From NCBI GenBank assembly GCA_021738485.1, contig JAIPBX010000013.1, forward strand, positions 1-48,291: 48,291 nt of DNA, given 5' to 3'. Source of the DNA: Bacteroidales bacterium. GTDB lineage: Bacteria > Bacteroidota > Bacteroidia > Bacteroidales > JAIPAH01. The translations under genes were made by a program, and so were the position numbers. Shown piece after piece: positions 26,430-35,618 of this stretch. Below the pieces are notes generated by a model. That model did no database searches and was not told the origin of the DNA. It saw only the letters and a program-made list of their open reading frames with translations. How positions within the stretch are numbered: the first letter of the stretch is position 1; each line of letters starts with the position of its first letter.

Positions 26430-26990
26430 TTAAAATTTTGATTTCCAAATTGTTTCTTCAACATTAAAATATTTTGTCAAATATCTTGACAAAACAAAGA
26501 AGTAATCGGATAACCTATTGAGATATTGTACAATTAAAGGGTCGAGGGATGCTGATTCGGCTAATCGTATTACTGTCCGTTCCGCTCTGCGACAAATAGT
26601 ACGAGCCACATGGCTGTACGATACTGCGGGGTGACCTCCCGGCAGCACAAAATTTTTGATAGGGGGCAATTCCTGCTCCATGCTGTCAATAGCCTTTTCA
26701 AGGTCTGTAATATCACTTTCCGTTAAATCGGGAAGATACTCTTCCGCTTGCCTGGTTTCGGCAGCCAGGCGGGCTTCTATGGTAAATATCCGATCCTGGA
26801 TACGTTTTATCAATGTGATGATGGTCTCTATGTCAATATGATCCCTTACTAACCCGATAAAACTGTTCAACTCATCCAGGGTACCATAAGCCTCAATACG
26901 TTCGTGGTATTTGGGAACTTTGCTTCCACCCAGCAGGGAGGTTTCTCCTTTATCACCCAGTTTTGTATAAATTTTAAATTCGGATTCCAT
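26430..26990 (-). CDS. pduO: Cob(I)yrinic acid a,c-diamide adenosyltransferase, PduO type
   Basis: A 186-residue PduO-type enzyme, transferring the adenosyl group of ATP to cob(I)alamin to make coenzyme B12. The N-terminal ATP-binding motif is IYTKLGDKGETSLLGG followed by SKVPK. The helical core has AYGTLDELNSFIG, and the conserved Arg-Arg-x-Glu-Arg stretch is in ARTICRRAERTVIRLAE. Length is normal. It stands alone with its own promoter; no other cobalamin gene is in the window. It may serve adenosyl-B12 enzymes such as methylmalonyl-CoA mutase. Confidence 0.95.
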   Translation of the reverse strand: MESEFKIYTKLGDKGETSLLGGSKVPKYHERIEAYGTLDELNSFIGLVRDHIDIETIITLIKRIQDRIFTIEARLAAETRQAEEYLPDLTESDITDLEKAIDSMEQELPPIKNFVLPGGHPAVSYSHVARTICRRAERTVIRLAESASLDPLIVQYLNRLSDYFFVLSRYLTKYFNVEETIWKSKF

Positions 26991-27023
26991 TCGTTATCAG
27001 TTTTCTATATTTAAACAATTTTC

Positions 27024-27031
27024 CAAAAGTA
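27024..27031 (-). promoter_or_regulatory. Minus-7 box TACTTTTG of pduO
   Basis: On the minus strand it ends 33 bases before the ATG at 26990. Confidence 0.5.
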
Positions 27032-27061
27032 ACAAGGGTCACATGATATTGTTTTTCAAAT

Positions 27062-27784
27062 TCAAGAGGTGGTCGTATAATCCTGAACTTTTTTAATGGA
27101 ATCGTTCTGTTTGTCGGATACGATTTCTCCATCCATCAGCCTTACAATACGATGGGCATGCTGGGCAATATCCGGCTCGTGTGTAACCAAAATAACCGTA
27201 TTTCCTTCTTCATGCAGTTTCTCTATCAAGCCCATGATCTCCAGCGAAGCTTTTGAGTCAATATTACCGGTAGGTTCGTCGGCAAGCAGCAAAGAAGGCT
27301 TATTAACAAGTGCTCTGGCTATGGCCACTCTTTGACGTTGTCCCCCGGAAAGTTCGTTAGGTTTGTGCTCCATCCTTTCATCCAAATCAACTTCCTTCAG
27401 GACTTCCTTTGCGCGCTCAATGCGTTGTTTTTTAGGTATGCCGGCATAGACCTGCGGAAGCATGACATTATCCAGGGCCGTTGAGCGGGGCAACAAGTTA
27501 AAGGTTTGGAAAACAAAACCAATTTCCCGGTTACGGATATCGGCTAATTGGTTATCGTTTAGTCCGCTGACATCCTGGTTGTTCAGAATATAAGTACCTG
27601 AAGTAGCTGTGTCCAGGCATCCTATGAGGTTCATCATCGTAGACTTGCCGGAGCCGGAAGGCCCCATAAGGGCGAGAAATTCATTACGGTGTACCGTCAG
27701 CGAAACTCCGCGTAATGCCTTGACTACAACCGTACCAATATGATAATGACGTGTGATATTGCTCAAACGAATAACTTCATCCAT
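27062..27784 (-). CDS. ABC transporter ATP-binding protein, LolD/MacB type
   Basis: A 240-residue ABC ATPase. Walker A is [15 protein letters not shown], the Q loop VFQTFNLLP, the signature [15 protein letters not shown], Walker [13 protein letters not shown], and the switch His lies in ILVTHEPD. The LolD/MacB/FtsE subgroup is shown by [10 protein letters not shown] and the general length. The start at 27784 ([10 protein letters not shown]) is preferred, because an in-frame TTG at 27811 is the end of a TAGATTTG promoter box. No permease gene is near it: the upstream neighbour is a methyltransferase and the downstream one pduO. Its MacB-like permease must be encoded elsewhere. Confidence 0.93.
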   Translation of the reverse strand: MDEVIRLSNITRHYHIGTVVVKALRGVSLTVHRNEFLALMGPSGSGKSTMMNLIGCLDTATSGTYILNNQDVSGLNDNQLADIRNREIGFVFQTFNLLPRSTALDNVMLPQVYAGIPKKQRIERAKEVLKEVDLDERMEHKPNELSGGQRQRVAIARALVNKPSLLLADEPTGNIDSKASLEIMGLIEKLHEEGNTVILVTHEPDIAQHAHRIVRLMDGEIVSDKQNDSIKKVQDYTTTS

Positions 27785-27808
27785 TGACCATCTTGTTTTA
27801 GTTACAGA

Positions 27809-27816
27809 CAAATCTA
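27809..27816 (-). promoter_or_regulatory. Minus-7 box TAGATTTG of the ABC ATPase gene
   Basis: On the minus strand it starts just after the stop codon of the upstream methyltransferase and ends 24 bases before the ATG at 27784. Confidence 0.5.
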
Positions 27817-27817
27817 A

Positions 27818-28630
27818 TTAATATCTGAGGATTAGGTGTTGTCTGGAGAGTTCTTTTTTAAAAAAGATGATACCCATACGAAATAAATCAACGGATAGAG
27901 TAACTTGCTCATGATTACGGATTGTATTCCAGACCTTTGTCATTTCTTGGGACCAATGTATATCATCAAAAACAAAAATAGTGTCGTTATGAACCTTTGG
28001 CAAAAGGGTGTTAAAGTAATCAAGCATGGGCTTTTTGGTATGGTTGCCATCGATATATGCAAGATCTATGCGGGTCATCCTGTGCATAGCCAAGGGAAGC
28101 ACAGAATCAAAATTCCCTGTGATCAACTGGATATTGTCGCTAACATGAGCTTTTTTGAAGTTTGAACGAGCTACTGTGGCAAGTTCTGCACAACCTTCCA
28201 TGGTAATGAGTTGGGAGTTTTCTGTCCCGGGCAGAGAAAGGTAAAGGGTGCTTATTCCTGCTGCCGTTCCAAATTCCAGGATATTTTGGGGTTGATAGTG
28301 GCGGACCAGGTTGTAAAGCACTCCCCCGAATTTGTTACTTATGGAAGTGTTTTTAACAATACGGGAAACGCGTTTGTAGGTTCTGATATATTCTTTATCC
28401 CCTGAACCTGCTCCCATATCCGTATGCTCTATTACATTTCTGTTTCTCAAACCTTTATTACGTATTCGCTGGATTAGTTGCTTGTCTTGTTCTTTGATCT
28501 TTGTTTTCAGTATATTCCTGTAAAAATCATAAGCAAAGGGGGGATGAGTTGAATGTATACTGCGACCAATAGTTATATACTTAAGAAATTGAATGATTTG
28601 GTAATTTTTCTTAAAGAGGTTTTTTGACAT
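27818..28630 (-). CDS. Class I SAM-dependent methyltransferase (O-methyltransferase-like)
   Basis: A 270-residue protein. The central SAM site is NILEFGTAAGISTLYLSL, then QLITMEGCAELATVARSNF. A later acidic stretch IDLAYIDGNHTKKPMLDYF is followed by DTIFVFDDIHWSQEMTKVW, the pattern of a Bacteroidota-specific O-methyltransferase-like family. The first 90 residues are basic and helical with no recognised domain. The substrate is unknown. The family is close to catechol- and caffeoyl-CoA-type enzymes, but small molecule versus lipid cannot be settled here. Confidence 0.8.
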   Translation of the reverse strand: MSKNLFKKNYQIIQFLKYITIGRSIHSTHPPFAYDFYRNILKTKIKEQDKQLIQRIRNKGLRNRNVIEHTDMGAGSGDKEYIRTYKRVSRIVKNTSISNKFGGVLYNLVRHYQPQNILEFGTAAGISTLYLSLPGTENSQLITMEGCAELATVARSNFKKAHVSDNIQLITGNFDSVLPLAMHRMTRIDLAYIDGNHTKKPMLDYFNTLLPKVHNDTIFVFDDIHWSQEMTKVWNTIRNHEQVTLSVDLFRMGIIFFKKELSRQHLILRY

Positions 28631-28740
28631 ACGTTTTAGCTTCTCAAAGGTTGTTTTTGTGAAAATATAAAAAAATTGCTTCCCAAAATTGGAGTTAGGA
28701 CTAAAGCATTACAATCAAGAACGTTTCAAAATAAAAAATG

Positions 28741-29148
28741 TTATTTAAGCGATATGTTATGTTTTTCCTGAAAATATTCAAAGTAATAATATAGCTTATG
28801 TTCCAGTTCCAGCCCATAATCTTTGGTTGGTTGATACTCAATGTAGCTGTCAAATCGAGGGTCTCCAAGATTATATCTATAGTTCCATTCATTTACATAT
28901 CGTTGATTCCAGTGTTTATAATAATTCTCAGTGTGATACCATTTCGGTTTTTTGCGCTGGATGTACCATGATTCAAATCTTCCGTCAAAAATGATTAACT
29001 CATATTCGGTACTGTCGGCTTTAACTGTATCCGGCATCGGGGATGTCAGAGATGCCTCTGTGTTTTTAAGCTGAATTTCATTGCCTTGAGCAAAATTACC
29101 CGAAACCAGGAATAAGATACCCATCATGATTACATTCAATCCCTTCAT
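28741..29148 (-). CDS. DUF6146 family secreted protein
   Basis: A 135-residue protein with an N-terminal signal peptide (MKGLNVIMMGILFLVSGNFA). The Trp/Tyr-rich core has ELIIFDGRFESWYIQRKKP and YYKHWNQRYVNEWNYRY, ending DYGLELEHKLYYYFEYFQEK, which is the DUF6146 pattern of Bacteroidota. Its function is unknown. A strong AAGGAGGG ribosome site precedes the ATG at 29148; an ATG seven codons later is a weaker alternative. Confidence 0.82.
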   Translation of the reverse strand: MKGLNVIMMGILFLVSGNFAQGNEIQLKNTEASLTSPMPDTVKADSTEYELIIFDGRFESWYIQRKKPKWYHTENYYKHWNQRYVNEWNYRYNLGDPRFDSYIEYQPTKDYGLELEHKLYYYFEYFQEKHNISLK

Positions 29149-29213
29149 TTTTACCCTCCTTTTTACTTTATAAAATTAGGTTAATTGGTTTTTAAAGTCA
29201 ACATGTTTTACAC

Positions 29214-30752
29214 TTACGACCCCCATGTTTCTCTGTCAAGACTTCTGAAATGAATGGCTTCGGCCAGGTGTTCGGTTTTCACATCCTCGCTGGCATCCAG
29301 GTCGGCAATAGTGCGTGAAACTTTCAGGATACGGTCATAGGCCCGCGCCGAAAGGCTGAGTTTTTCCATAGCATTACGCAATAAGGTGTGGCCGGCTTTG
29401 TCGATTTGACAAACTTCCCGTACACTCTTGGATGACATCTGGGCATTAGCATGGATATTGGCGTTGTGCTTAAAACGTTCTTGTTGTATGTTGCGGGCTT
29501 CTACGACTCTTTCCCGGATTTTTTCGCTTTTTTCCGCGCTTTCGGGCTGAGTGAGCTTTTCAAACGGTACGGGGACCACTTCCACATGAATGTCTATGCG
29601 ATCCATCAACGGGCCGGAGATTTTGTTCAGATATTTCTGCACCTGGCCGGGGATACAAACACATTCTTTTTCCGGGTGATTGTAATAGCCGCAAGGGCAG
29701 GGATTCATAGCGGTTATCAGCATAAAGCTCGCTGGGTACTCTACCGTAAACTTCGCCCGCGAAATCGTGACAATACGATCTTCTATGGGTTGTCGCATGA
29801 CTTCCAATACCGAACGTTTAAATTCGGGAAGTTCATCGAGGAAAAGCACACCGTTATGGGCATAGGAAATTTCTCCCGGTTGAGGATTTCCGCCGCCTCC
29901 CACCAGGGCGACATCACTGATAGTGTGATGAGGTGAACGAAACGGCCGGACGGAAATCAGGGAGGCATTGTCTTTCATCAAACCCGCTACAGAGTGTATT
30001 TTAGTGGTTTCCAGCGCTTCATGGAGGTTCAGCGGGGGCAGGATTGATGGGAGCCGCTTGGCCAGCATCGTTTTCCCGCTGCCAGGTGGTCCGATGAGGA
30101 TGGCATTATGAGAGCCGGCGGCTGCAATTTCTAAGGCCCGTTTGATATTCTCCTGGCCTTTCACATCCGAAAAATCAAACTCATAATCGTTTAAACTCGC
30201 ATAAAATTCCTCCCGGGTATTGATGATGATCTTCTCAAGACTTTGCTCGCCGGTGAAAAAGCCACATACTTCCTGCAGGGTTTTAACACCATACACATCA
30301 ATATCACTAACGATGGCCGCTTCGGGAGCGTTAGTCTCGGGGAGTATCATGCCTTTGAATCCTTTTTTCCTGGCTTCTATCGCAATGGACAGCGAACCTT
30401 TTATGGGTTTGACCGTGCCATCAAGTGACAATTCTCCCATTATGATATATTTGTCAAGGTCAGGAGCTTTGATTTGTTCGGATGCAGCCAGAATTCCTGT
30501 GGCAAGAGAAAGATCATAAGCCGACCCTTCTTTACGAATATCTGCGGGAGCCATATTGATAACCACTTTTTTCCCGGGCCATTTGTAACCGAAATTTTTT
30601 ATCGCTGACTCTATTCGTTGTTGACTTTCTTTTACCGCGCTATCAGGTAAACCGACCATAAAAAAATTAATGCCCTTGTCGACATTTACTTCAATAGTGA
30701 CAATTATGGCATTAATTCCCAAAAGCGCGCTGCCATATGTTTTAACTAGCAT
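29214..30752 (-). CDS. comM: YifB/ComM family AAA+ ATPase
   Basis: A 512-residue ATPase of the magnesium-chelatase-like family. The N-terminal third is a Lon-protease-like (ribosomal S5 fold) domain beginning MLVKTYGSALLGINAIIVTI. The AAA+ core has Walker A AILIGPPGSGKTMLAKRL, Walker B in GVLFLDELPEF, and a cysteine cluster NPCPCGYYNHPEKECVC. The end carries the usual sensor helices (SARAYDRILKVSRTIADLD). ComM homologues are hexameric helicases that promote branch migration in natural transformation. They are common also in species without known competence, so the exact role here is inferred. Confidence 0.95.
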   Translation of the reverse strand: MLVKTYGSALLGINAIIVTIEVNVDKGINFFMVGLPDSAVKESQQRIESAIKNFGYKWPGKKVVINMAPADIRKEGSAYDLSLATGILAASEQIKAPDLDKYIIMGELSLDGTVKPIKGSLSIAIEARKKGFKGMILPETNAPEAAIVSDIDVYGVKTLQEVCGFFTGEQSLEKIIINTREEFYASLNDYEFDFSDVKGQENIKRALEIAAAGSHNAILIGPPGSGKTMLAKRLPSILPPLNLHEALETTKIHSVAGLMKDNASLISVRPFRSPHHTISDVALVGGGGNPQPGEISYAHNGVLFLDELPEFKRSVLEVMRQPIEDRIVTISRAKFTVEYPASFMLITAMNPCPCGYYNHPEKECVCIPGQVQKYLNKISGPLMDRIDIHVEVVPVPFEKLTQPESAEKSEKIRERVVEARNIQQERFKHNANIHANAQMSSKSVREVCQIDKAGHTLLRNAMEKLSLSARAYDRILKVSRTIADLDASEDVKTEHLAEAIHFRSLDRETWGS

Positions 30753-30826
30753 AATTCAGGTGTTTGGGAAGTTATCTGATATAAAAGTAATAAAAAAAAG
30801 CTAATACCAAATCTCCAAAACAAATT

Positions 30827-31819
30827 TTATGGCTTGTAATGAGATTGTTTTAAAATTTCGCCGGCATCCTGCATTGTCATAAGCCTTTCCAGGCTTCTAT
30901 CCTCTTCTGCCATGTAGGCCCTGACGATCTGCCAGCCAACCCATCGCCCGATGCGGGGTGCTGAGTTTTTGCCGAATTCCGAAGTAAATGGGCCGGGAGA
31001 GAGAAGCTTTTTAAAATCATTATATTTCCCGGAAAACAACAGATCGTTTTCTACGATGTACGTCCAGATGTTTTTTTCATTGGATTTGCACCATTCAAGT
31101 TGATCGGAGGTGTATTTAATTTTTAGTTTATCCGGTTTATCAGGAAGTAAAGCATCTTTGAAATAAAGTAGCTTCCCATGATAAATCATGTGTTTTATAA
31201 ATGATCCTTTCGGGTGCTGAGGTTTTATGAATTTTTTTGCTATAGCATTGGCGGCATCGACAGGAATATAGGGTTGGGCATAAGTTTTGGCTTTGTAGTC
31301 AGGCACATTAACTTTTTTATAGGCATCAAAATTTTTCCCCAAATACATATCAATAGCAATAATTAATACAGAATCGGCATACTGCATGGGGTTATTGTAA
31401 TTGATTCCTGAGATGTATGAATAAACCTTAGGGGTTGGCTTTCCGGGAAAATAGTTTTTAAAATAGCGGAACATCTGTGTGAGTTCTTGTTCAGTTTTTT
31501 CCAGTGAGGGATACTTTTCGAGAGTTTTGTCATAGATATCCTGTAAAAGTGGATCATTTAAGTACTCTTTCATCCGCATTACCTGGCTTGGTGCTGATGG
31601 ATTATCTCCAAGAAAATAGTGGTATTTACTTTTCAGTGAATCAAGGCTTTGTGCCAGACTGTCCTGCTTCAGGGTGAAGAGGGCTTTTTCATAACGATGA
31701 ATATTTACGGGTTTTATCTCTACATCGGAAACATCTACATCAGCGTAGCGGGGTTCTTTTTGCCCACAACCATAAAGCATCAGAGCAAGGCTCAACCCCA
31801 AATAAACGAGTATTTTCAT
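30827..31819 (-). CDS. gldB: GldB-like gliding motility lipoprotein
   Basis: A 330-residue lipoprotein from the ATG at 31819 (MKILVYLGLSLALMLYGCGQ), with the lipid-bearing Cys in LYGCGQ. The body matches GldB: RYEKALFTL, DSLKSKYHYFLGDNP, ISGINYNNPMQYADSVLIIAIDMYLG, later GRWVGWQIVRAYM and SLERLMTMQDAGEILKQSHY. An ATG further upstream (31906) is in frame, but its extension would read through a terminator hairpin at 31857-31885. GldB is needed for gliding in Flavobacterium, yet homologues occur in many non-gliding Bacteroidota, so the cellular role here is uncertain. Confidence 0.85.
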   Translation of the reverse strand: MKILVYLGLSLALMLYGCGQKEPRYADVDVSDVEIKPVNIHRYEKALFTLKQDSLAQSLDSLKSKYHYFLGDNPSAPSQVMRMKEYLNDPLLQDIYDKTLEKYPSLEKTEQELTQMFRYFKNYFPGKPTPKVYSYISGINYNNPMQYADSVLIIAIDMYLGKNFDAYKKVNVPDYKAKTYAQPYIPVDAANAIAKKFIKPQHPKGSFIKHMIYHGKLLYFKDALLPDKPDKLKIKYTSDQLEWCKSNEKNIWTYIVENDLLFSGKYNDFKKLLSPGPFTSEFGKNSAPRIGRWVGWQIVRAYMAEEDRSLERLMTMQDAGEILKQSHYKP

Positions 31820-31853
31820 TTTTTTCCTGATAACGGGATTTTCCACTAAAAAT

Positions 31854-31885
31854 TTTATAAAAAAAGGGAGGTATAGCCTCCCTTT
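31854..31885 (-). terminator. Rho-independent terminator of the outer-membrane barrel gene
   Basis: On the minus strand AAAGGGAGG and CCTCCCTTT form a nine-pair stem with a five-base loop, running into more T residues. It lies 45 bases past the stop of the gene at 31930. Confidence 0.88.
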
Positions 31886-31929
31886 ACTATTTTTTAAAAT
31901 TTGCACTCCAATAATGTGAGATCAAGTTT

Positions 31930-32544
31930 TTAAAGGATTTTCCAGCCTAAGGTCACCAAAAATGAATTGCTTTTCACGTCTTCAGTATTGAACTGATCCA
32001 GGAAGTCTTCTTCATACATGCTGCTAAGCCCGAAGTGGTAACGGATATCCAGAGAAAGACTGAGGAAGTCAGCACCTACACCCGCCTGTATGCCCCAGTT
32101 GGCATCTTTAATATCGTCATCCTGTAAAGTGCTTTCCACCTGGTCGCCTATATTAGTGGCTTTTATATCATTATTGATTGTAAAAGTCCCCACAGGGCCT
32201 CCCATAGCACGAATATCGGCAACTTTGAGGTCAATAAGTTTGAAGCCGATTAATAGGGGAACATCAATTGTTTTAAGCTCAACATTTTGTTTAGCCCCTT
32301 CCTGGAAGCCATACCCAAACTCTGTTCCTCTTGTCATAAAGAGAAGCTCGGGTTGCAGATATGTTTTTCCGCCTAAGCGGGCAAAGGCTCCAAAGTGGAG
32401 GGTGTTGTCAAAGTCTTCCTTAATCTCTTCCTTATCGGTGGATAATGAAGTTGCCGTATAGCCTATTTTAGGCCCTACCGAAAATTGCGCCATAAGGCCT
32501 GTTGCCGTGATTACTAAAATAAGGCTGGTGATTAGCTTTTTCAT
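31930..32544 (-). CDS. Outer-membrane beta-barrel (porin-like) protein
   Basis: A 204-residue protein with a signal peptide (MKKLITSLILVITATGLMAQ) and alternating polar/apolar strands beginning FSVGPKIGYTATSLS. Glycine and aromatic residues in repeated strands (FGAFARLGGKTYLQPELLFM, GIQAGVGADFLSLSLDIRYHFGLSS) and a C-terminal LVTLGWKIL fit the PorT / outer-membrane-beta-barrel family of Bacteroidota. It is likely an eight-stranded barrel. The ligand or partner is unknown. A well-spaced promoter precedes it and a strong terminator follows. Confidence 0.8.
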   Translation of the reverse strand: MKKLITSLILVITATGLMAQFSVGPKIGYTATSLSTDKEEIKEDFDNTLHFGAFARLGGKTYLQPELLFMTRGTEFGYGFQEGAKQNVELKTIDVPLLIGFKLIDLKVADIRAMGGPVGTFTINNDIKATNIGDQVESTLQDDDIKDANWGIQAGVGADFLSLSLDIRYHFGLSSMYEEDFLDQFNTEDVKSNSFLVTLGWKIL

Positions 32545-32570
32545 AAAAAATAATTTTTATTAGTTTAAGA

Positions 32571-32602
32571 CAAAAATAGAGAAACAAATAGCACATTGCA
32601 AA
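32571..32602 (-). promoter_or_regulatory. Complete Bacteroidota promoter of the barrel gene
   Basis: Minus strand: minus-33 TTTG (32599-32602), 20 bases of spacer, then minus-7 TATTTTTG (32571-32578), 26 bases before the ATG at 32544. This is the best formed promoter in the window. Confidence 0.65.
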
Positions 32603-32685
32603 CAAAAATGAAAACTAAAATTGTCTGTGAACGTTTAACTTAAAATTTATATATTTTTATAAACGGAACTGAAAACCTATTTATT

Positions 32686-33798
32686 ATGAAAAATGCTTGG
32701 TTGTTTATCGTTATTTTTTCATTCTTTACATTGGATTGCAATACAACGCTAAAAGCACAGAATGAAATTGGAACCCTCATCAGCGAGAGTCTTCAAGATA
32801 CCGAGGCTATGACAAAAGCTTTCGGAGGACCTTTTTTAAGAGCTATCGGGACGGATTTTAATACCGGATGGGTTAATACAGCGGAACCCATGGTATGGGG
32901 GCAATTCGATATTCGAGCAGTAGGGACCGCCTCTTTTGCTCCGGAAGCTGACTTATCTTTTAAACCGGCGGCTTATGGGCTTGATGCTGCCCCGGATGGT
33001 GGAATTTATACGACGGCTGAAACATTTCCTACGATTTTTGGCGACCCTACCGAAGAGGAAATCAGGGCTGTTTCCCGATCGGAAGACGCTGAAGTGGAGA
33101 CGACCCTGCCAATCGAAACTCTTGGCGTAAGAGGCGCCCCCATGCTGATGCCCCAGGTAAATATTGGTCTCCCGAGAGGTACCCAGCTTATGATTCGGGG
33201 GTTGCCTCCGGTGGATATGCCTTCATACGAAGAGCTGCAAAGGCTGGAAACGCAATACTGGGCCTTAGGTTTCCAGCATGATATTAAACAATGGATCCCC
33301 AGTTTAAGAACCAATCCCTTTTCCTGGTCGGTGTTCTTTGCCTATTCCAATGCTGAAATGTCGCTCGGCGGGCCTTTTTTTACGTTTGATGATTTAAATA
33401 GAATTACCGGTACGGATTTGTCGGAGCCGACCCCCGTGCATGATTATACAAAGCAAAAGCTGGTTTTTGATACGAAAGGCTATAGTATGGGTACAGTGGT
33501 TTCCAAAAGTTATTCTTTTATTACCATTTTCGGGGGCATTGAATATAATACTGCGGAAACAGAAGTGCGACTGGAGGGGCAGTATCCCTATGTGAATTAT
33601 AATGATGAAGTAGAGCATCTTCCCGAAGATTATGAAGGAGGAAATAAGATAAATGTTTTTGAAGAAACAGGGCAAATGGGAATAAACGGGGGCGTACGGT
33701 TCAGGGTTTGGTACATGAGTATTACAACTTCAGGTACTTATGTCATGGATGGATATTCCAGTGCAGCGGTTTCGGTAGGGATTGGCATTTTTGAATGA
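32686..33798 (+). CDS. DUF6588 family outer-membrane-type protein
   Basis: A 370-residue secreted protein with signal peptide (MKNAWLFIVIFSFFTLDCNTTLKAQ, cut near 25). It then carries the DUF6588 pattern: DTEAMTKAFGGPFLRAIGTDFNTGWVN, GQFDIRAVGTASFAP, and later strands such as KWYM-like VRFRVWYMSITTSG and VSVGIGIF at the end. It is probably a barrel-like or outer-membrane-associated protein. Its function is not known. It is divergent from the barrel gene at 31930. Nothing in the sequence indicates an enzyme. Confidence 0.75.
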   Translation: MKNAWLFIVIFSFFTLDCNTTLKAQNEIGTLISESLQDTEAMTKAFGGPFLRAIGTDFNTGWVNTAEPMVWGQFDIRAVGTASFAPEADLSFKPAAYGLDAAPDGGIYTTAETFPTIFGDPTEEEIRAVSRSEDAEVETTLPIETLGVRGAPMLMPQVNIGLPRGTQLMIRGLPPVDMPSYEELQRLETQYWALGFQHDIKQWIPSLRTNPFSWSVFFAYSNAEMSLGGPFFTFDDLNRITGTDLSEPTPVHDYTKQKLVFDTKGYSMGTVVSKSYSFITIFGGIEYNTAETEVRLEGQYPYVNYNDEVEHLPEDYEGGNKINVFEETGQMGINGGVRFRVWYMSITTSGTYVMDGYSSAAVSVGIGIFE

Positions 33799-33819
33799 TT
33801 GGAAAACAAACGGAAATAG

Positions 33820-33827
33820 TAAATTTG
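33820..33827 (+). promoter_or_regulatory. Minus-7 box TAAATTTG of nadE
   Basis: It matches TAnnTTTG and lies about 70 bases before the nadE ATG. TTG at 33799-33801 is a possible minus-33 element. Confidence 0.45.
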
Positions 33828-33896
33828 CAGCGATGTATCCTTACTTTGGAGATTGGGATCATTGAGCCAACTCGTCTTGAATAAAACAAAAAAGGT

Positions 33897-35525
33897 ATGA
33901 AAGTAGCATTAGCCCAGCTGAATTACATTATTGGAGATTTTGAAGGGAACCGGCAAAAAATCATCGATTCTGTTAAGCGCGCAAAATCACAACATGCCGA
34001 TCTCGTTGTGTTTGCAGAGCTAGCTATTTCAGGGTATCCTCCACGGGATTTTCTGGAGTTTGATGACTTTGTGCAGCGATGCAATGACAGCATTTATGAC
34101 ATAGCCACTTATACGGACGGAATAGGAGTAATAATAGGGCTTCCTACTTTTAATCCTCCCGGGAAAGGCAAAAAACTTAGAAACTCTGCAGCTTTTCTGT
34201 GCAATGGTGAGGTAGAATCCTTCTTTCATAAGACATTGCTTCCTAATTATGATGTTTTTGATGAATACCGCTATTTTGAGCCGAACAATAATTTTGAAGT
34301 ATTGGAGTATAAAGGGAAGAAAATTGCTGTTACGGTTTGCGAAGATATGTGGAATGTGGATGAGCATTATCAATATGTAATAACTCCCCTTGATGAGATA
34401 TCGAAACTTCATCCTGATTTTATCGTGAATATTTCAGCCTCTCCATTCAATTATTACCAGCCAGTGATCAGAAAAAAGGTGCTGCGTGCTAATATTCAGC
34501 GTTACGGTCTTCCTATGGTTTATGTGAATCATGTCGGGGCACAGACCGAACTGCTTTTTGACGGGAACTCCCAGGTGATGAATAGTAACGGAGACTCGTT
34601 GCTGGAACTAAAGTATTTTGAGGAAGATTTTGGAGTAGTCGATATGGATAGTGCAGAGCCTACAAAAGATCATTCCTTACCGGGAAAAATCGAATCGATA
34701 GCAAAAGCTCTGGAAATGGGTGTTCAAAATTATTTTTCCAAGCTTGGTTTTAAGAAGGCCATTATTGGATTGTCAGGTGGTATTGATTCAGCAGTGACGG
34801 CGGTAGTTGCTGCTAATGCCCTGGGTAAGGAAAATGTATACGTCGTGTTATTGCCTTCGCAGTTTTCAAGTAATCACTCTGTCAGTGATGCTGAAAAGCT
34901 GGCCCAAAACCTGGGGCTTACATATGATACGATTCCCATCAAAGATATCTATCAAAGTTTTGAACAAACCCTGAAGCCCTTCTTTCAAGATTTGCCTTTC
35001 GGACTGGCTGAAGAGAATATTCAGGCCCGGGCGCGGGGTGTTGTGCTGATGGCCCTTTCCAATAAATTCGGGCATGTATTGCTCAACACCTCCAACAAAA
35101 GTGAGGCAGCCGTGGGTTACGGGACGCTTTATGGCGATATGAACGGGGGGCTATCGGTTCTCGGGGATGTTTATAAAAGTGATGTGTTTGCAATGGCAGA
35201 ATATATCAATCAAAAAGAAGAGATCATACCCCGCAATATCATTTCCAAGCCTCCTTCGGCAGAATTGCGTCCGGAACAGAAAGACTCTGATTCTCTGCCT
35301 GATTATGAAAAGCTGGATGCTGTTTTATATCAGTATATCGAGGAACAGCAAGGTCCGCGGGAAATAATACAGGAGGGTTATGAAAAGGATTTGGTGGAAA
35401 AGATATTGCGTATGGTAAACGTTACGGAATACAAACGTCATCAAACGCCACCTATCCTGAGAGTTTCTCCTAAAGCTTTTGGCATGGGCCGCCGCATGCC
35501 TATTGTAGCGAAATACCTCGCATAA
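33897..35525 (+). CDS. nadE: Glutamine-dependent NAD+ synthetase
   Basis: A 542-residue two-domain enzyme making NAD from deamido-NAD, ATP and glutamine. The N-terminal nitrilase-type glutaminase has the catalytic triad Glu41 (VFAELAISGYPPRDF), Lys112 (FHKTLLPNYDVFDE) and Cys148 (AVTVCEDMWN). The C-terminal ATP pyrophosphatase domain has the PP loop IIGLSGGIDSAV at about 289-300, then NTSNKSEAAVGYGTLYGDMNGG. Both active sites are complete, so it can use glutamine directly. Confidence 0.97.
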   Translation: MKVALAQLNYIIGDFEGNRQKIIDSVKRAKSQHADLVVFAELAISGYPPRDFLEFDDFVQRCNDSIYDIATYTDGIGVIIGLPTFNPPGKGKKLRNSAAFLCNGEVESFFHKTLLPNYDVFDEYRYFEPNNNFEVLEYKGKKIAVTVCEDMWNVDEHYQYVITPLDEISKLHPDFIVNISASPFNYYQPVIRKKVLRANIQRYGLPMVYVNHVGAQTELLFDGNSQVMNSNGDSLLELKYFEEDFGVVDMDSAEPTKDHSLPGKIESIAKALEMGVQNYFSKLGFKKAIIGLSGGIDSAVTAVVAANALGKENVYVVLLPSQFSSNHSVSDAEKLAQNLGLTYDTIPIKDIYQSFEQTLKPFFQDLPFGLAEENIQARARGVVLMALSNKFGHVLLNTSNKSEAAVGYGTLYGDMNGGLSVLGDVYKSDVFAMAEYINQKEEIIPRNIISKPPSAELRPEQKDSDSLPDYEKLDAVLYQYIEEQQGPREIIQEGYEKDLVEKILRMVNVTEYKRHQTPPILRVSPKAFGMGRRMPIVAKYLA

Positions 35526-35526
35526 A

Positions 35527-35568
35527 AAAACCGCCGGGAGTTGCCAGCGACAAACCCCTGCGGCTTTT
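35527..35568 (+). terminator. Weak terminator after nadE
   Basis: CCGC (35531-35534) can pair with GCGG (35560-35563), with GGG/CCC inside, followed by CTTTT. An outer pairing of AAACCG with CGGTTT further out is also possible. The nadE and nifU-like genes converge here. Confidence 0.4.
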
Positions 35569-35618
35569 GAGCCGGTTTGTTGTGCAGAATCGGATTAATG
35601 TAATGATAATCCTGTCAT

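Noticed and set aside
27818-28630. Catechol O-methyltransferase as a specific call
   Set aside because: Only the general SAM fold and a Bacteroidota family pattern are visible; substrate-specific residues cannot be assigned.
29451-29936. 161-codon open frame on the plus strand inside yifB
   Set aside because: Antisense to the AAA+ core of a clear YifB/ComM protein, with no recognisable features.
33833-33865. Ten-codon frame before nadE (start ATGTATCCTTAC)
   Set aside because: A leader peptide was considered, but there is no run of regulatory codons and no attenuator hairpin before nadE.
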